Shown: positions 35,932-45,162, counted from the stretch's first letter. The stretch: 64,000 bases of DNA from Nakamurella alba (GCF_009707545.1 NZ_WLYK01000009.1:124001-188000); one strand, 5' to 3'. Program-made: numbers and translations. The notes: generated by a model not told the origin, from the letters alone.

Positions 35932-38012
35932 GGGGCCGGGACGGCGGCCGGCGCGCCCGGCGCGAACGACTCCGCGGACGGCGAGTCGTTGACCCGCAGC
36001 CGGATCCACTCGACGATCGCCGACACCGCCTCGGCCACCGGCACGCCGTTGACCTGGCTGCCGTCGCGGAAGCGGAACGAGACTGCGCCGGCCTCCACGT
36101 CCTTGGCCCCGGCCAGCAGCTGGAACGGCACCTTCGCGGTGGTGTGGGTGCGGATCTTCTTCTGCATGCGGTCGTCGGAGTGGTCGACCTCGACCCGGAC
36201 CCCGGCCTCGCGCAGCTGCGCGGCGACCGCGTCCAGGTGATCGGCGAACGCCTCCGCCACCGGGATGCCGACCACCTGCACCGGCGCCAGCCAGGCCGGG
36301 AACGCGCCCGCGTAGTGCTCGGTGAGCACCCCGAAGAACCGCTCGATGGACCCGAAGAGCGCTCGGTGGATCATCACCGGCCGCTGCTTGCTGCCGTCGG
36401 GTGCGGTGTACTCCAGGCCGAACCGCTCCGGCAGGTTGAAGTCCAGCTGGATGGTGGACATCTGCCAGGTACGGCCGATCGCATCGCGCGCCTGCACCGA
36501 GATCTTCGGGCCGTAGAAGGCGGCCCCTCCCGGGTCCGGGACCAGCTCGAGACCGCTGGCGGTGGCCACCTCGGCCAGGGTGGCGGTGGCCACCTCCCAG
36601 ATCTCGTCGCTGCCGACGGACTTCTCCGGGTTGCGGGTGGACAGCTCCAGGTAGAAGTCGTCCAGCCCGTAGTCGGCCAGCAGGTCCAGCACGAACTTCA
36701 GCAGCGAGGTGAGCTCGTCGCGCATCTGGTCGGTGGTGCAGTAGATGTGCGCGTCGTCCTGGGTCATGCCGCGGACCCGGGTGAGACCGTGGATGACGCC
36801 GGACTTCTCGTACCGGTAGACGGATCCGAACTCGAACAGCCGGAGCGGCAGCTCGCGGTAGGACCGGCCGCGGGCGCCGAAGACCAGGTTGTGCATCGGG
36901 CAGTTCATCGGCTTGAGGTAGTAGTCCTGGCCGGGCTTGCGCAGCTCGCCGTCGGCGTCGTACTCGGCGTCCAGGTGCATCGCCGGGAACATGCCGTCGC
37001 GGTACCAGTCGAGGTGGCCGGAGATCTCGTACAGCTTGCTCTTGGTGATGTGCGGGGTGTTGACGAACGAGTAGCCGGCCTCGATGTGCTTGGCCCGCGA
37101 GTACTGCTCCAGCTCGTTGCGGATGATGCCGCCGCGCGGGTGGAACACGGCCAGGCCGGAGCCCAGCTCGTCCGGGAAGGAGAACAGGTCCAGCTCGGCA
37201 CCGAGGCGCCGGTGGTCGCGGCGCTCGGCCTCGGCCTGCGCCTCCAGGTAGGCGTCCAGCGCCTCCTGGGACTCCCAGGCGGTGCCGTAGATCCGCTGCA
37301 GACCGGCGTTGCGCTGATCGCCACGCCAGTAGGCGGCGGAGGAGCGCAGCAGCTTGAACGCCGGGATCGCCCGGGTGGTCGGCAGGTGCGGGCCGCGGCA
37401 CAGGTCGCTCCATACCCGCTCGCCGGTGTGCGCATGCAGGTTGTCGTAGATGGTCAGCTCACCGCCGCCCACCTCCATGACCTCCGGGTCCACGGCGGCG
37501 TCGGCGGCCGGGTCGTGATCGGCGATCAGCTCCAGCTTGTACGGCTCGCCGGCCAGCTCGGTGCGCGCCTCTGCAGGGTCGACGGCCCGGCGGGAGAACC
37601 GCTGGTTCGCCTTCACGATCTGCTTCATGCGCTTCTCGAAATCGGCGAGATCCTCGGGGGTGAAGGGGGTCTCGACGTCGAAGTCGTAGTAGAAGCCGTC
37701 CCGGACGAACGGGCCGATGCCCAGCTTGGCGCCGGGGAACTTCTGCTGCACCGCCTGCGCCAGCACGTGGGCGGCGGAGTGCCGGAGCACGTTGCGGCCG
37801 TCCTCGCTCGCGGCGGGTACGGCCTCCACCTCGACGTCGGCCTCCGGGGTCCAGGCCAGGTCGCGCAGCCGGCCGTCCGCCTCGCGGACGACGACCACGG
37901 CCTCCGGACCGGAGCGCGGGAGTCCCGCATCGCCGATCGCCTGCGAGGCCGTGGTGCCCGCCGGGACCCTCACACGCGCGGTGGCGGGGGGCGGAACGGG
38001 CACGGCGGACAC
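35928..38012 (-). CDS. thrS: Threonyl-tRNA synthetase
   Basis: A 694-residue class II synthetase: N-terminal TGS domain, the editing domain ([15 protein letters not shown] and YYDF), the catalytic core with [15 protein letters not shown]-type motif 2 and the zinc ligands in [22 protein letters not shown] (motif 3), and a C-terminal anticodon domain. GTG 38012 is chosen because AAGGAG lies 5 nt upstream; an earlier in-frame start adds 20 unrelated residues. It leads the thrS-HIT unit. No T-box was recognised upstream. Confidence 0.96.
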   Translation of the reverse strand: MSAVPVPPPATARVRVPAGTTASQAIGDAGLPRSGPEAVVVVREADGRLRDLAWTPEADVEVEAVPAASEDGRNVLRHSAAHVLAQAVQQKFPGAKLGIGPFVRDGFYYDFDVETPFTPEDLADFEKRMKQIVKANQRFSRRAVDPAEARTELAGEPYKLELIADHDPAADAAVDPEVMEVGGGELTIYDNLHAHTGERVWSDLCRGPHLPTTRAIPAFKLLRSSAAYWRGDQRNAGLQRIYGTAWESQEALDAYLEAQAEAERRDHRRLGAELDLFSFPDELGSGLAVFHPRGGIIRNELEQYSRAKHIEAGYSFVNTPHITKSKLYEISGHLDWYRDGMFPAMHLDAEYDADGELRKPGQDYYLKPMNCPMHNLVFGARGRSYRELPLRLFEFGSVYRYEKSGVIHGLTRVRGMTQDDAHIYCTTDQMRDELTSLLKFVLDLLADYGLDDFYLELSTRNPEKSVGSDEIWEVATATLAEVATASGLELVPDPGGAAFYGPKISVQARDAIGRTWQMSTIQLDFNLPERFGLEYTAPDGSKQRPVMIHRALFGSIERFFGVLTEHYAGAFPAWLAPVQVVGIPVAEAFADHLDAVAAQLREAGVRVEVDHSDDRMQKKIRTHTTAKVPFQLLAGAKDVEAGAVSFRFRDGSQVNGVPVAEAVSAIVEWIRLRVNDSPSAESFAPGAPAAVPAP

Positions 38013-38141
38013 AGGAGCTCCTTCGATCGGGAGAGCACCGGCAGCGGCTGCCGGGCGCCCGGGCGGGCGCACCCGGAATGCTAGTCGCGCACCCCGGGCC
38101 CCTTCTCCCCAGTTCTGTTCCCGCGAGCGCCAGCTCGCAGA

Positions 38142-38357
38142 TCAATCAGTTTGGGGGCCGTAGCAGTAGTGGCAGTCGGCCTCGCACTCGTGCAGGAAGC
38201 GCACGTAGCGGGTGGTGCCGCGGGCCGGGTTGTCGCTGCGGCGGGCCGGGTTGCGCGGGGTCTGGCGGGTGCCGGTGCGCGGTGTGCCGTGGTGCGAGGT
38301 GGTGGCGCGGGCAGGGGTGCTGTCGTGTGCAGGGGTGCGGGTACCGATCTCGTTCAT
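38142..38357 (-). CDS. Small Thr-rich peptide with C-terminal CX3CX2C cluster (71 residues)
   Basis: A 71-residue frame with strongly GC-biased third positions, consistent with real coding. The first 50 residues are rich in Thr, Arg and Pro (12 Thr in the whole peptide). The C-terminus is RYVRFL then HECEADCHYCYGPQTD, where C-x3-C-x2-C could bind metal. No clear ribosome site precedes the ATG, so the start may differ or the transcript may be leaderless. It lies 129 bp upstream of thrS on the same strand and is divergent from a P450 gene. I do not recognise a family. Options: a zinc-binding small protein, a modified-peptide precursor, or a leader peptide for thrS. Confidence 0.55.
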   Translation of the reverse strand: MNEIGTRTPAHDSTPARATTSHHGTPRTGTRQTPRNPARRSDNPARGTTRYVRFLHECEADCHYCYGPQTD

Positions 38358-38483
38358 GTCAGTGGGACGTGCGAGGTGCCGACAGGATGCGTCCGATCCG
38401 GACGACAGGGCGGATTCCCAGACAGCCTCACACCGGTGTCACCCACCCTGCTGCCACGCGCCGGCCGGGCGCAGGATGTCGGG

Positions 38484-39641
38484 GTGCACGCACCGCCCAC
38501 GCCCACCCTCGCCGAGCTGACCGCCGACCCGCACCCCGCACTGGCCGCTCTGCGCTCCCGGCAGCCGGTGTCGTGGGTGGAGGCGGTCGGCGGCTGGATG
38601 GTGCTGTCCTACGACCTGGCCGTGCAGGTCATGCGGGACGCCGACACCTTCACCGTCGACGACCCACGGTTCACCACGTCGCGGGTGGTCGGCCGCAGCA
38701 TGCTCTCCACCGACGGCGAGGAGCACCGCCGGCACCGCTCGCCGTTCATCGCACCGTTCACCCCGCGCGCCACCCGGGAGACCTTCGCCGCGTTCGTCGA
38801 GAACGAGGCCGACCGGCTGGTGGCAGGCCTGGCAGCGCGCAACGCCGCCGAATTGCGCACCGCGGTGGCCGGCCCGATGGCGGTGGCGTGCATGCGGTTC
38901 GCCCTCGGCCTCGAGCAGCTTCCGGTCGACCTGCTGCTCGGCTGGTACCGCGACATCGTCGGCGCTGTGGACGGTCTCACCCCGGACGCCGCGGTGCCGC
39001 CGTCCGGCCTGTCCGCGTACGGCGAGCTGTCCACCGCGGTGCTGGACGCCGCCGCGCGCTCGGCCTCACCGTTCCTGGCGGGCATCGTCGGTGGTGCGGA
39101 CGCGCTCTCCCCCGAGGAACTGGCCGGGAACGTCGCAGTGCTGCTGTTCGGCGGCATCGAGACCACCGAGGGGATGATCGCGAACCTGCTGTTCCACCTC
39201 TTCACCACGCCGGGCGCACTCACTGTGTCTTCTGATGCCGCCGCTCGGCGGGCCGCTCTGCAGGACGCGCTGGAGGAGTCGCTGCGGCTGGAGCCCGCGG
39301 CAGCGGAGGTGGACCGGTACGCGACCCGCGACGTCGAGATCGGTGGGGCGTCGGTCCGGCGGGGAGACCTGGTGATCGTCTCGCTGACCGCGGCGAACCG
39401 GGATCCGGCGGTGTTCGCCGATCCCGACGCGTTCCGGCCCGGCCGGGAGAACGGCCGCCGTCATCTGGCCTTCGCGCAGGGCCCGCACATCTGCCCCGGC
39501 CTGCACCTGGCGCGACTGGAGACCCTCACCCTGCTCGACCGGCTGCTGCGACTGCCGGGATTCCGGCCCGCAGCCGGCCTCACACCGCCGACCGGCCTGG
39601 TGTTCCGCAAGCCGCTCGCGGTGCCGGCCGTCTGGTCCTGA
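38484..39641 (+). CDS. Cytochrome P450
   Basis: A 385-residue soluble P450 of actinobacterial type. The heme-ligand loop is FAQGPHICPGLHLARLE (Cys337), the ExxR pair is in EESLR (265-268) and the oxygen-activating helix has GGIETT (223-228). GTG 38484 has GCAGGA 7 nt upstream and gives normal P450 length; the frame runs 111 codons further upstream but is antisense to the small peptide gene. No ferredoxin or reductase gene is adjacent. The substrate is unknown. The next plus-strand gene is 57 bp away. Confidence 0.93.
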   Translation: MHAPPTPTLAELTADPHPALAALRSRQPVSWVEAVGGWMVLSYDLAVQVMRDADTFTVDDPRFTTSRVVGRSMLSTDGEEHRRHRSPFIAPFTPRATRETFAAFVENEADRLVAGLAARNAAELRTAVAGPMAVACMRFALGLEQLPVDLLLGWYRDIVGAVDGLTPDAAVPPSGLSAYGELSTAVLDAAARSASPFLAGIVGGADALSPEELAGNVAVLLFGGIETTEGMIANLLFHLFTTPGALTVSSDAAARRAALQDALEESLRLEPAAAEVDRYATRDVEIGGASVRRGDLVIVSLTAANRDPAVFADPDAFRPGRENGRRHLAFAQGPHICPGLHLARLETLTLLDRLLRLPGFRPAAGLTPPTGLVFRKPLAVPAVWS

Positions 39642-39698
39642 CCCGGGTGAGACCACCGGGGCCGGGTACTGCTGACACAGGTGCACGGGAGGTGGCAG

Positions 39699-40151
39699 AT
39701 GGGCGAGCTGGAAGCCAGGTTCGGGACGGCGCGGCACCCCGAGCGGGACAGCGCGCGGCCGCGCACAGCCGGTCTCGACGATCCGACCGTGTCGGCCCTG
39801 GGCGAGCTCTCGGCCGCCCTGGAAGTCGTGGAGGAGGCCCGCGGGCAGCTGTACGGGTTCCACCGCAAGTCGGGAGAGGCGGACCTGGCGTTGCAGGGCG
39901 CGGTCCGGTCGCTGCGGGCGGCCGGCCACCGGGAGCTCGCCGACGAGATCGACCGGGTGCTCGTCGGCCGGGACACGATCGCCGGCCGGTGGACCTTCCA
40001 ACTGGTCGAGGACTACGACGCCGGTTACTGGTCCGTCTTCCGTGAGGTGGAACGCGTCGCCCGGGAGCAGCTGGCCGCGGGTGTCCCGCACGTCTTCGAG
40101 GCCGAGATGAAGCGGGAGGAGCAGCGGTCGGGGACCGCGCCGGCCGACTGA
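39699..40151 (+). CDS. Uncharacterised helical protein (150 residues)
   Basis: No family recognised with certainty. From ATG 39699 (GGGAGG ribosome site 6 nt upstream) it encodes a 150-residue soluble protein, mostly helical and charged: LGELSAALEVVEEARGQLYGFHRKSGEADLAL suggests a long amphipathic helix, followed by ELADEIDRVLVGRDTIAGRW and YWSVFREVERVAREQL. The motif spacing recalls small actinobacterial proteins of unknown function. It could be co-transcribed with the P450 gene. Confidence 0.75.
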   Translation: MGELEARFGTARHPERDSARPRTAGLDDPTVSALGELSAALEVVEEARGQLYGFHRKSGEADLALQGAVRSLRAAGHRELADEIDRVLVGRDTIAGRWTFQLVEDYDAGYWSVFREVERVAREQLAAGVPHVFEAEMKREEQRSGTAPAD

Positions 40152-40228
40152 TCGCGGGGCAACCGGACTCCCGGGGGACAACCGAACCGGTCCGACCGAC
40201 GGTCAGGTGGGATCCGTCACTTCCGTCC

Positions 40229-40255
40229 GTGCAACAGTTGCACCGGCGTTAGTGT
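40229..40255 (+). promoter_or_regulatory. MarR operator and -10 element of the marR-exporter operon
   Basis: GTGCAA (40229-40234) and TTGCAC (40238-40243) form a perfect 6-bp inverted repeat with centre CAG, the AAC-GTT symmetry common in MarR boxes. TAGTGT at 40250-40255 is a -10-like hexamer 9 nt before GTG 40264, so the transcript may be leaderless. This makes autoregulation likely and argues against the longer open frame that starts at 40207. Confidence 0.6.
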
Positions 40256-40263
40256 TTCTCCTC

Positions 40264-40824
40264 GTGCCCCCCACCGCCCCGCAGGCGGGCCTCGCCTGCG
40301 ATCTCTTCGTGCTGCTCGAGTCGTTGGGCCGCCGCCTCGCCTGCGGCGGCAGTACCGCCGCACTGGACGTCCTGGTCGACCGGGACCTGTCCTTCTCCCA
40401 GGTCAGGTGCCTGCTCTCGCTCGCCATGGACGATCACGAACTGCCCATCCACAAGCTCGCCGAGCAGCTCCGACTCTCCGTGGCGGCCGCCGGCCGGAAC
40501 GTGGACCACCTGGTGCGGGAAGGCCTGCTGGAGCGGGAGGAGGACGCGGCCGACCGTCGGACCAAGCTGGTATCCCTGTCCGCGGACGGCCGGAAACTGA
40601 TGGCCGAATTCGCCTTCGCCCGGCAGGATTCCGTCGTCGCGTTGCTGGACCGGCTCGACGAGGCGGACCTGCGACGGCTGCACGCCGCGCTGGGACCGGT
40701 CCTGACCGGTCTGGACGGGCTCTCCCCGGAACCCGCCGATCTCGTCATCACCACAGACCCCACAGCCACCACCGACTCCACAGCCATCACAGCCACAGAC
40801 ACAGACCTGGAGGTCCCCGCATGA
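40264..40824 (+). CDS. MarR-family transcription regulator
   Basis: A 186-residue winged-helix regulator: LSFSQVRCLLSL, LPIHKLAEQLRLSVAAAGRNVDHLVREGLLEREEDAADRR (helix-turn-helix and wing) and LVSLSADGRKL are typical MarR. A long Thr/Ala tail follows. I choose GTG 40264 because an operator-like palindrome and a -10 element lie immediately upstream, inside what would otherwise be coding sequence. The stop overlaps the exporter start (ATGA), so the pair forms a classic self-regulated drug-efflux operon; the inducer is unknown. Confidence 0.88.
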   Translation: MPPTAPQAGLACDLFVLLESLGRRLACGGSTAALDVLVDRDLSFSQVRCLLSLAMDDHELPIHKLAEQLRLSVAAAGRNVDHLVREGLLEREEDAADRRTKLVSLSADGRKLMAEFAFARQDSVVALLDRLDEADLRRLHAALGPVLTGLDGLSPEPADLVITTDPTATTDSTAITATDTDLEVPA

Positions 40825-42419
40825 CATCCGCCGCTCCCGGCGCGATCCCGGCCGACTCGGACAAGCTCGACAAGGGCGTCCTGAAGATCGCCGGCGTCAC
40901 GGTGCTCGGCGCCATCATGGCGATCCTGGACACCACCGTCGTCAGCGTCGCGCTGACGACCTTCCAGACGGTCTTCGAGGCCAGCACGGCCACCGTCGCC
41001 TGGACGATGACCGGCTACACCCTGGCCCTGGCCACCGTCATCCCGCTCACCGGCTGGGCCGCCGACCGGTTCGGTACCAAACGCCTCTACATGGTCTCGA
41101 TCGGGCTGTTCCTGATCGGCTCCGTGCTCTGCGGCCTGGCCTGGGACATCACCTCGCTGATCGTCTTCCGGGTGCTGCAGGGCCTGGGCGGCGGCATGCT
41201 CATGCCGCTGGGCATGACGATGCTGACCCGCGCCGCCGGCCCGACCCGGGTCGGCCGGGTGATGGCCGTGCTCGGTGTGCCGATGCTGCTCGGCCCGATC
41301 CTCGGACCCATCCTCGGCGGCTGGCTGATCGACATCGCCAGCTGGCACTGGATCTTCTTCATCAACGTGCCGATCGGCCTCGGGGCGCTCTACGCCGCAT
41401 GGAAGATCCTGCCCAAGGACACGCCGACCCCGTCCGAGTCCTTCGACTTCGTCGGCATGGCCCTGCTCTCCCCCGGCCTGGCCGCCTTCCTGTACGGCGT
41501 CTCCTCCATCCCCGAGGTCGGCACCTTCGCCCACGCCCGGGTGCTGGCGCCGGCGCTGATCGGCCTGGCGCTGATGGTGGCGTTCGTCTTCCACGCCCTG
41601 CGCAAGGACCACCCGCTGATCGACCTGCACCTGTTCCGCAACCGGAACCTGACGGTGTCGGTGCTGACCATGTCGCTGTTCGCGATCGCGTTCTTCGGCG
41701 CCATGCTGCTGTTCCCGCTGTACTTCCAGCAGGTGCGGCTCGAGTCCTCGCTCAGCGCCGGTCTGCTGCTGGCACCGCAGGGTCTGGGCGCCATGCTGAC
41801 CATGCCGATCGCGGGCCGGCTCACCGACAAGTACGGCCCGGGACGCTTCGTGCTGACCGGCATCGTGCTGATCGGCGGCGGTCTGGCCGTTTTCACCCAG
41901 CTCACCGCCACCACCCCGTACGGCGTGATCCTGCCGGTGCTGTTCGTGATGGGCATGGGGATGGGCATGACGATGATGCCGGTGATGTCGGCGGCGATGA
42001 GCTCGCTCACCCACCACGAGGTGGCCCGCGGCTCGACGCTGATGAACATCGTCCAGCAGAGCGCCGGGTCCATCGGCACCGCCCTGATGTCGGTGATCCT
42101 GACCAACCAGTTCCTGTCCAAGCCGTCCGGCGACATCGCCCAGGTGCTGCGGGACAACCCCGCCGCCGCGGCCGACCCGCAGCTGCTCGGCCAGTTGCTC
42201 ACCCCGGAGCAGCTGCAGCTGGTCGGGCAGTGGAGCGCCCAGCCGGGCGGTCTGCAGGCGGTGCTGGCCGGTGACATGGCGTCCGGGTTCGGCGTCACCT
42301 TCATCGTGGCGACCGTGCTCGTGGCGGCCTGCCTGATCCCGGCGTTCTTCCTGCCGCGCAAGCGATCCGAGGCCCTCCCCGAGGGCGAGCAAGCACAGAT
42401 GCCGGTCGCGATGCACTGA
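40821..42419 (+). CDS. DHA2 family multidrug MFS exporter (14-TM type)
   Basis: A 532-residue transporter of the drug:H+ antiporter-2 family. Motif AILDTTVVSVALTTF in TM1, GWAADRFGTKRLY (motif A), VLQGLGGGMLMPLGMTML, and GVPMLLGPILGPILGGWLI (motif C, diagnostic of exporters) are all present, with the predicted 14 membrane segments. It probably pumps a toxic small molecule sensed by the adjacent MarR regulator. The product of the nearby P450 is one possible substrate, but this is speculative. A strong hairpin ends the operon. Confidence 0.93.
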   Translation: MTSAAPGAIPADSDKLDKGVLKIAGVTVLGAIMAILDTTVVSVALTTFQTVFEASTATVAWTMTGYTLALATVIPLTGWAADRFGTKRLYMVSIGLFLIGSVLCGLAWDITSLIVFRVLQGLGGGMLMPLGMTMLTRAAGPTRVGRVMAVLGVPMLLGPILGPILGGWLIDIASWHWIFFINVPIGLGALYAAWKILPKDTPTPSESFDFVGMALLSPGLAAFLYGVSSIPEVGTFAHARVLAPALIGLALMVAFVFHALRKDHPLIDLHLFRNRNLTVSVLTMSLFAIAFFGAMLLFPLYFQQVRLESSLSAGLLLAPQGLGAMLTMPIAGRLTDKYGPGRFVLTGIVLIGGGLAVFTQLTATTPYGVILPVLFVMGMGMGMTMMPVMSAAMSSLTHHEVARGSTLMNIVQQSAGSIGTALMSVILTNQFLSKPSGDIAQVLRDNPAAAADPQLLGQLLTPEQLQLVGQWSAQPGGLQAVLAGDMASGFGVTFIVATVLVAACLIPAFFLPRKRSEALPEGEQAQMPVAMH

Positions 42420-42443
42420 GTCAGGTCTCGTTCCGCCAGTTCT

Positions 42444-42484
42444 GCCGGGAGCCCGGTGTCCCTTCGGGGCACCGGGCTCCCGGC
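42444..42484 (+). terminator. Terminator of the marR-MFS operon
   Basis: Perfect 15-bp arms (42444-42458 and 42470-42484) around an 11-nt loop that can add three more pairs. A T6 run follows at about 42498. It begins 25 bp after the exporter stop codon. Confidence 0.8.
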
Positions 42485-42637
42485 GTTCCCGGCCGAACTT
42501 TTTTCATTCTCGTCGCGAAACAACCGAACCGTTCCTGTGCGCCGGTCGTCCCTACCCATGCCGGTCCCACACGGACGTGCCACCGGCCCCGGGCGGTCAC
42601 CCACCGCCCGAGATCCCCTGCGCCGAAAGGAAACCCG

Positions 42638-43204
42638 GTGACCTCATTGTCACGCGGGGCGATGGCCTGCGCCCTCGCCACCTCCCTGCTCCTGCTCACG
42701 GCCTGTGGTTCCGACACCCCGGCCACCTCGAGCAGCACCGCACCCGCAACCACCGCACCTGCGACGACCGCAGCCGCGACGAGCGCGTCGGCCGCCGGCG
42801 GCAACGGCCCGGCGTCGTCCGCCTCCGGAGCGGCTGCCCTGGGTGTCGGCGACACGTCCCTGGGCTCCGTCGTGGTCGACGGCACGGGGATGACCGCCTA
42901 CATCTTCACCAAGGACACCGCGGGCAGCGGCAGCAGCTCCTGCGCGGGCGACTGCGCCACCGCCTGGCCGGCGATCCACGCCGACTCCGCGACGCCCGAG
43001 GTCGACGGCGTGACCGGCACCGTCGGCACCATCACCGGCACCGACGGCGAGCTGCAGGTCACGCTGGACGGCCTCCCGCTCTACACCTTCGCCAAGGACG
43101 CCGCCCCGGGCGACGTCAACGGCCAGGGCGTGAACGGGGTCTGGTTCGTGGTCGGCGCCGACGGGGCGCCGGTCGGCATGTCGAGCGCCGCACCGACGAG
43201 CTGA
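42638..43204 (+). CDS. Secreted-repeat (COG4315-like) lipoprotein
   Basis: A 188-residue lipoprotein: signal peptide with lipobox LTAC (about 20-23), an Ala/Ser/Thr linker to about residue 65, then a domain with two related units, MTAYIFTKDTAGSGSSSCAGDCATAWPAI and GLPLYTFAKDAAPGDVNGQGVNGVWFVV (shown in part). This Y-x-F-x-KD pattern matches the 'secreted repeat of unknown function' lipoproteins, whose role is unknown. GTG 42638 has AAAGGA upstream. It stands alone between two hairpins. Confidence 0.86.
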   Translation: MTSLSRGAMACALATSLLLLTACGSDTPATSSSTAPATTAPATTAAATSASAAGGNGPASSASGAAALGVGDTSLGSVVVDGTGMTAYIFTKDTAGSGSSSCAGDCATAWPAIHADSATPEVDGVTGTVGTITGTDGELQVTLDGLPLYTFAKDAAPGDVNGQGVNGVWFVVGADGAPVGMSSAAPTS

Positions 43205-43207
43205 CGC

Positions 43208-43247
43208 CCGGTGATGCCGGCGGTCGCACGACCGCCGGCATCACCGG
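43208..43247. terminator. Bidirectional terminator between lipoprotein and CocE/NonD genes
   Basis: Two 19-bp arms (43208-43226 and 43229-43247), perfectly complementary, with a 2-nt centre. It fills the gap between convergent stop codons at 43204 and 43252. Confidence 0.8.
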
Positions 43248-43251
43248 TCCC

Positions 43252-45021
43252 TCATGCCTCCGATGCACCGGCCGGCAGCACCGGCAGCAGCAGCCGGGAC
43301 GAGCTGAGGACCCGGGTGTGCGACCGGCCACCGACCGGGGCATGGGTGAAACCCATGACGGTGGGCCCGTTCTCACCGCGGTCGTCGTGGGCGATGGTGA
43401 GCCGCAGACGATGTCCGGGCCGGATCCGGTGAGCGATCGGCACGAGCGGGATCCGGTAGGTGACGACCTCTCCGGCCGGCACCGCGAGGACGGTCCGGCA
43501 AGGCAGCACCGGTGCGCCGTCGACGCTGAGCGCCTCGTCGACCGCCCGCAGCTCGGCGCGCAGCCAGCCCGCTGTCACCCGGGTGACCGACCCGTCCGGC
43601 GCCACGTCGGAGAGCATCGCGATCCATGCCAGGTCACCGCCGCCCGTCACGGCATCGACCCGCAGCTCGACGTCACCCACGATGTCGATCGGCACGTCGG
43701 TCGCCTCGATCTCCCAGTCGAGCTGGTCCGGCAACCCGTTCGGCTGCAGGTTCTTCGGCCGGGCGGCATCGAGATCGGCGGGCAGGTACTGCGACTCGGA
43801 CACCCCGGCCACACCCTCGTCGTCGCCCAGCACCCCGTCGCCGCGCAGTGCCAGCGGCCGCAGCGACGACTCGGCCGGCGGCCAGGACTCCGCGGTCCGC
43901 CACCGGTCGGCACCGGGCAGGAAGTAGCGCACCGCCGGTCCGTCCATGATCCCGGTGTCGGCACCACGCAGCCAGTGGTCGTACCAGGCCAGTGCCTCGA
44001 TGTGCATGCTCTCCCACGGCCAGGACAGGCCGCCCGGGGCCAGCAGCGACATCCGGACGTCGGGGTTGTGCCGCAACAGCTTCCACATCCGGTAGGTGCC
44101 CGGCAGGTGCAACGGCACGTTCTCCAGGTCGCAGCCCAGGTACACCGGGATGTCGAGACCGGCCAGCGCGGCGGTGGTGTCGCGGGCATCCCAGAACTCG
44201 TCACGGACCGGGTGGTCCACCGCGGCGGCGTCCCAGAGCTGCCCGTACGGCTGCTGCGGCGCCTGCGACCGGATCACCTTCTGGAGCACCGTGACGATGG
44301 ACTCGCCGTCGATGTGGGCCATGCGGCGGTGCACCGGCGCGGCGTTGAGCGCGTGCCGGGCCAGGTCGATGCGCCGGCTGTGCCAGAACGAACCGGGCCG
44401 CTGTGCGAGCACCCCCACTGCCGGCATCCAGCCGGAGACGAAGTTCGCGCTGAGCAGCCCGTTGTGCCAGACCGCCTCGTACATGTCGTGGGAGGCGGCA
44501 AGCGGGAAAATCGCCTTCAGGTGCGGCGGCCGCCGGGCGGCGCCCGCGAGCTGGGCCATGGCGAAGTAGCTGATGCCCAGCATGCCGACATTCCCGTCGC
44601 ACCAGGGCTGGGCAGCCAGCCACTCGACGACGTCGTACACGTCACGGCCCTCCTGCTCGTCGAGCATCGACCAGGTGCCCTCCGAGCCGGAGGTGCCACG
44701 CGCGTTGACGATCACCTGCGCGTAGCCACGCGGGACGAAGAAATCCGTGGCGCCGGCCTCGATGAAGCCGAGGGGCGCCCCCAGGTCCTGGATCTGGCGC
44801 GGGTACGCGCTGAAGGACACCAGCGCCGGGACCGGCGCGTCGGCGTCCGGCCGGTACACGTCGCCGAGCAGCGTCACCCCGTCGCGCAGTTCGATGGGCA
44901 CGTCGTCGGTGCGCACCGTACGGAATGCCGGCTCCGACAGGTTGCGGTACTCCCGGCCGCTGGTCTGCGGTCCGTTGAGTCGACGCTGGCCGCGCTCGAT
45001 GCCGGCGACGGTGGGGGTCAT
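43252..45021 (-). CDS. CocE/NonD family hydrolase (X-Pro dipeptidyl-peptidase fold)
   Basis: A 589-residue alpha/beta-hydrolase of the CocE/NonD/glutaryl-7-ACA acylase group. YAQVIVNARGTSGSEG, the nucleophile elbow GMLGISYFAMAQ (Ser in GISY), the WYDHWLRG-type lid region and the C-terminal jelly-roll (VELRVDAVTGGGDLAWIAML, shown in part) are present. No signal peptide. Members cleave esters or amides such as cocaine or acyl-peptides; the natural substrate here is unknown. It is divergent from a large LuxR-type regulator 141 bp away, which may control it. Confidence 0.9.
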   Translation of the reverse strand: MTPTVAGIERGQRRLNGPQTSGREYRNLSEPAFRTVRTDDVPIELRDGVTLLGDVYRPDADAPVPALVSFSAYPRQIQDLGAPLGFIEAGATDFFVPRGYAQVIVNARGTSGSEGTWSMLDEQEGRDVYDVVEWLAAQPWCDGNVGMLGISYFAMAQLAGAARRPPHLKAIFPLAASHDMYEAVWHNGLLSANFVSGWMPAVGVLAQRPGSFWHSRRIDLARHALNAAPVHRRMAHIDGESIVTVLQKVIRSQAPQQPYGQLWDAAAVDHPVRDEFWDARDTTAALAGLDIPVYLGCDLENVPLHLPGTYRMWKLLRHNPDVRMSLLAPGGLSWPWESMHIEALAWYDHWLRGADTGIMDGPAVRYFLPGADRWRTAESWPPAESSLRPLALRGDGVLGDDEGVAGVSESQYLPADLDAARPKNLQPNGLPDQLDWEIEATDVPIDIVGDVELRVDAVTGGGDLAWIAMLSDVAPDGSVTRVTAGWLRAELRAVDEALSVDGAPVLPCRTVLAVPAGEVVTYRIPLVPIAHRIRPGHRLRLTIAHDDRGENGPTVMGFTHAPVGGRSHTRVLSSSRLLLPVLPAGASEA

Positions 45022-45162
45022 GACGTGCTCCTCGGTCTTCGGATGCCGGGTGGGTCCCGGTGCTGTGTCCAGCCTGCGGCCCGGGGCCGCCGCGGTACCT
45101 GTGCAGAACGAACAGCACCCGTCCAGGTCCGACACCTGCCGCTCTGGGAGGATCGGACCCGG

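Noticed and set aside
38013-38141. T-box riboswitch upstream of thrS
   Set aside because: I could not find the T-box sequence or a specifier stem; only a small GCGAG/CTCGC hairpin is present.
38151-38483. N-terminal extension of the P450 by 111 residues
   Set aside because: The added part is Val/Ala/Gly/Arg-rich antisense of the small Cys-rich gene; P450 length and ribosome site support GTG 38484.
42577-45162. Plus-strand frame extending the LuxR-type regulator upstream by 862 codons
   Set aside because: Runs antisense to the hydrolase; the regulator has a ribosome site and a Walker A at the expected distance from ATG 45163.
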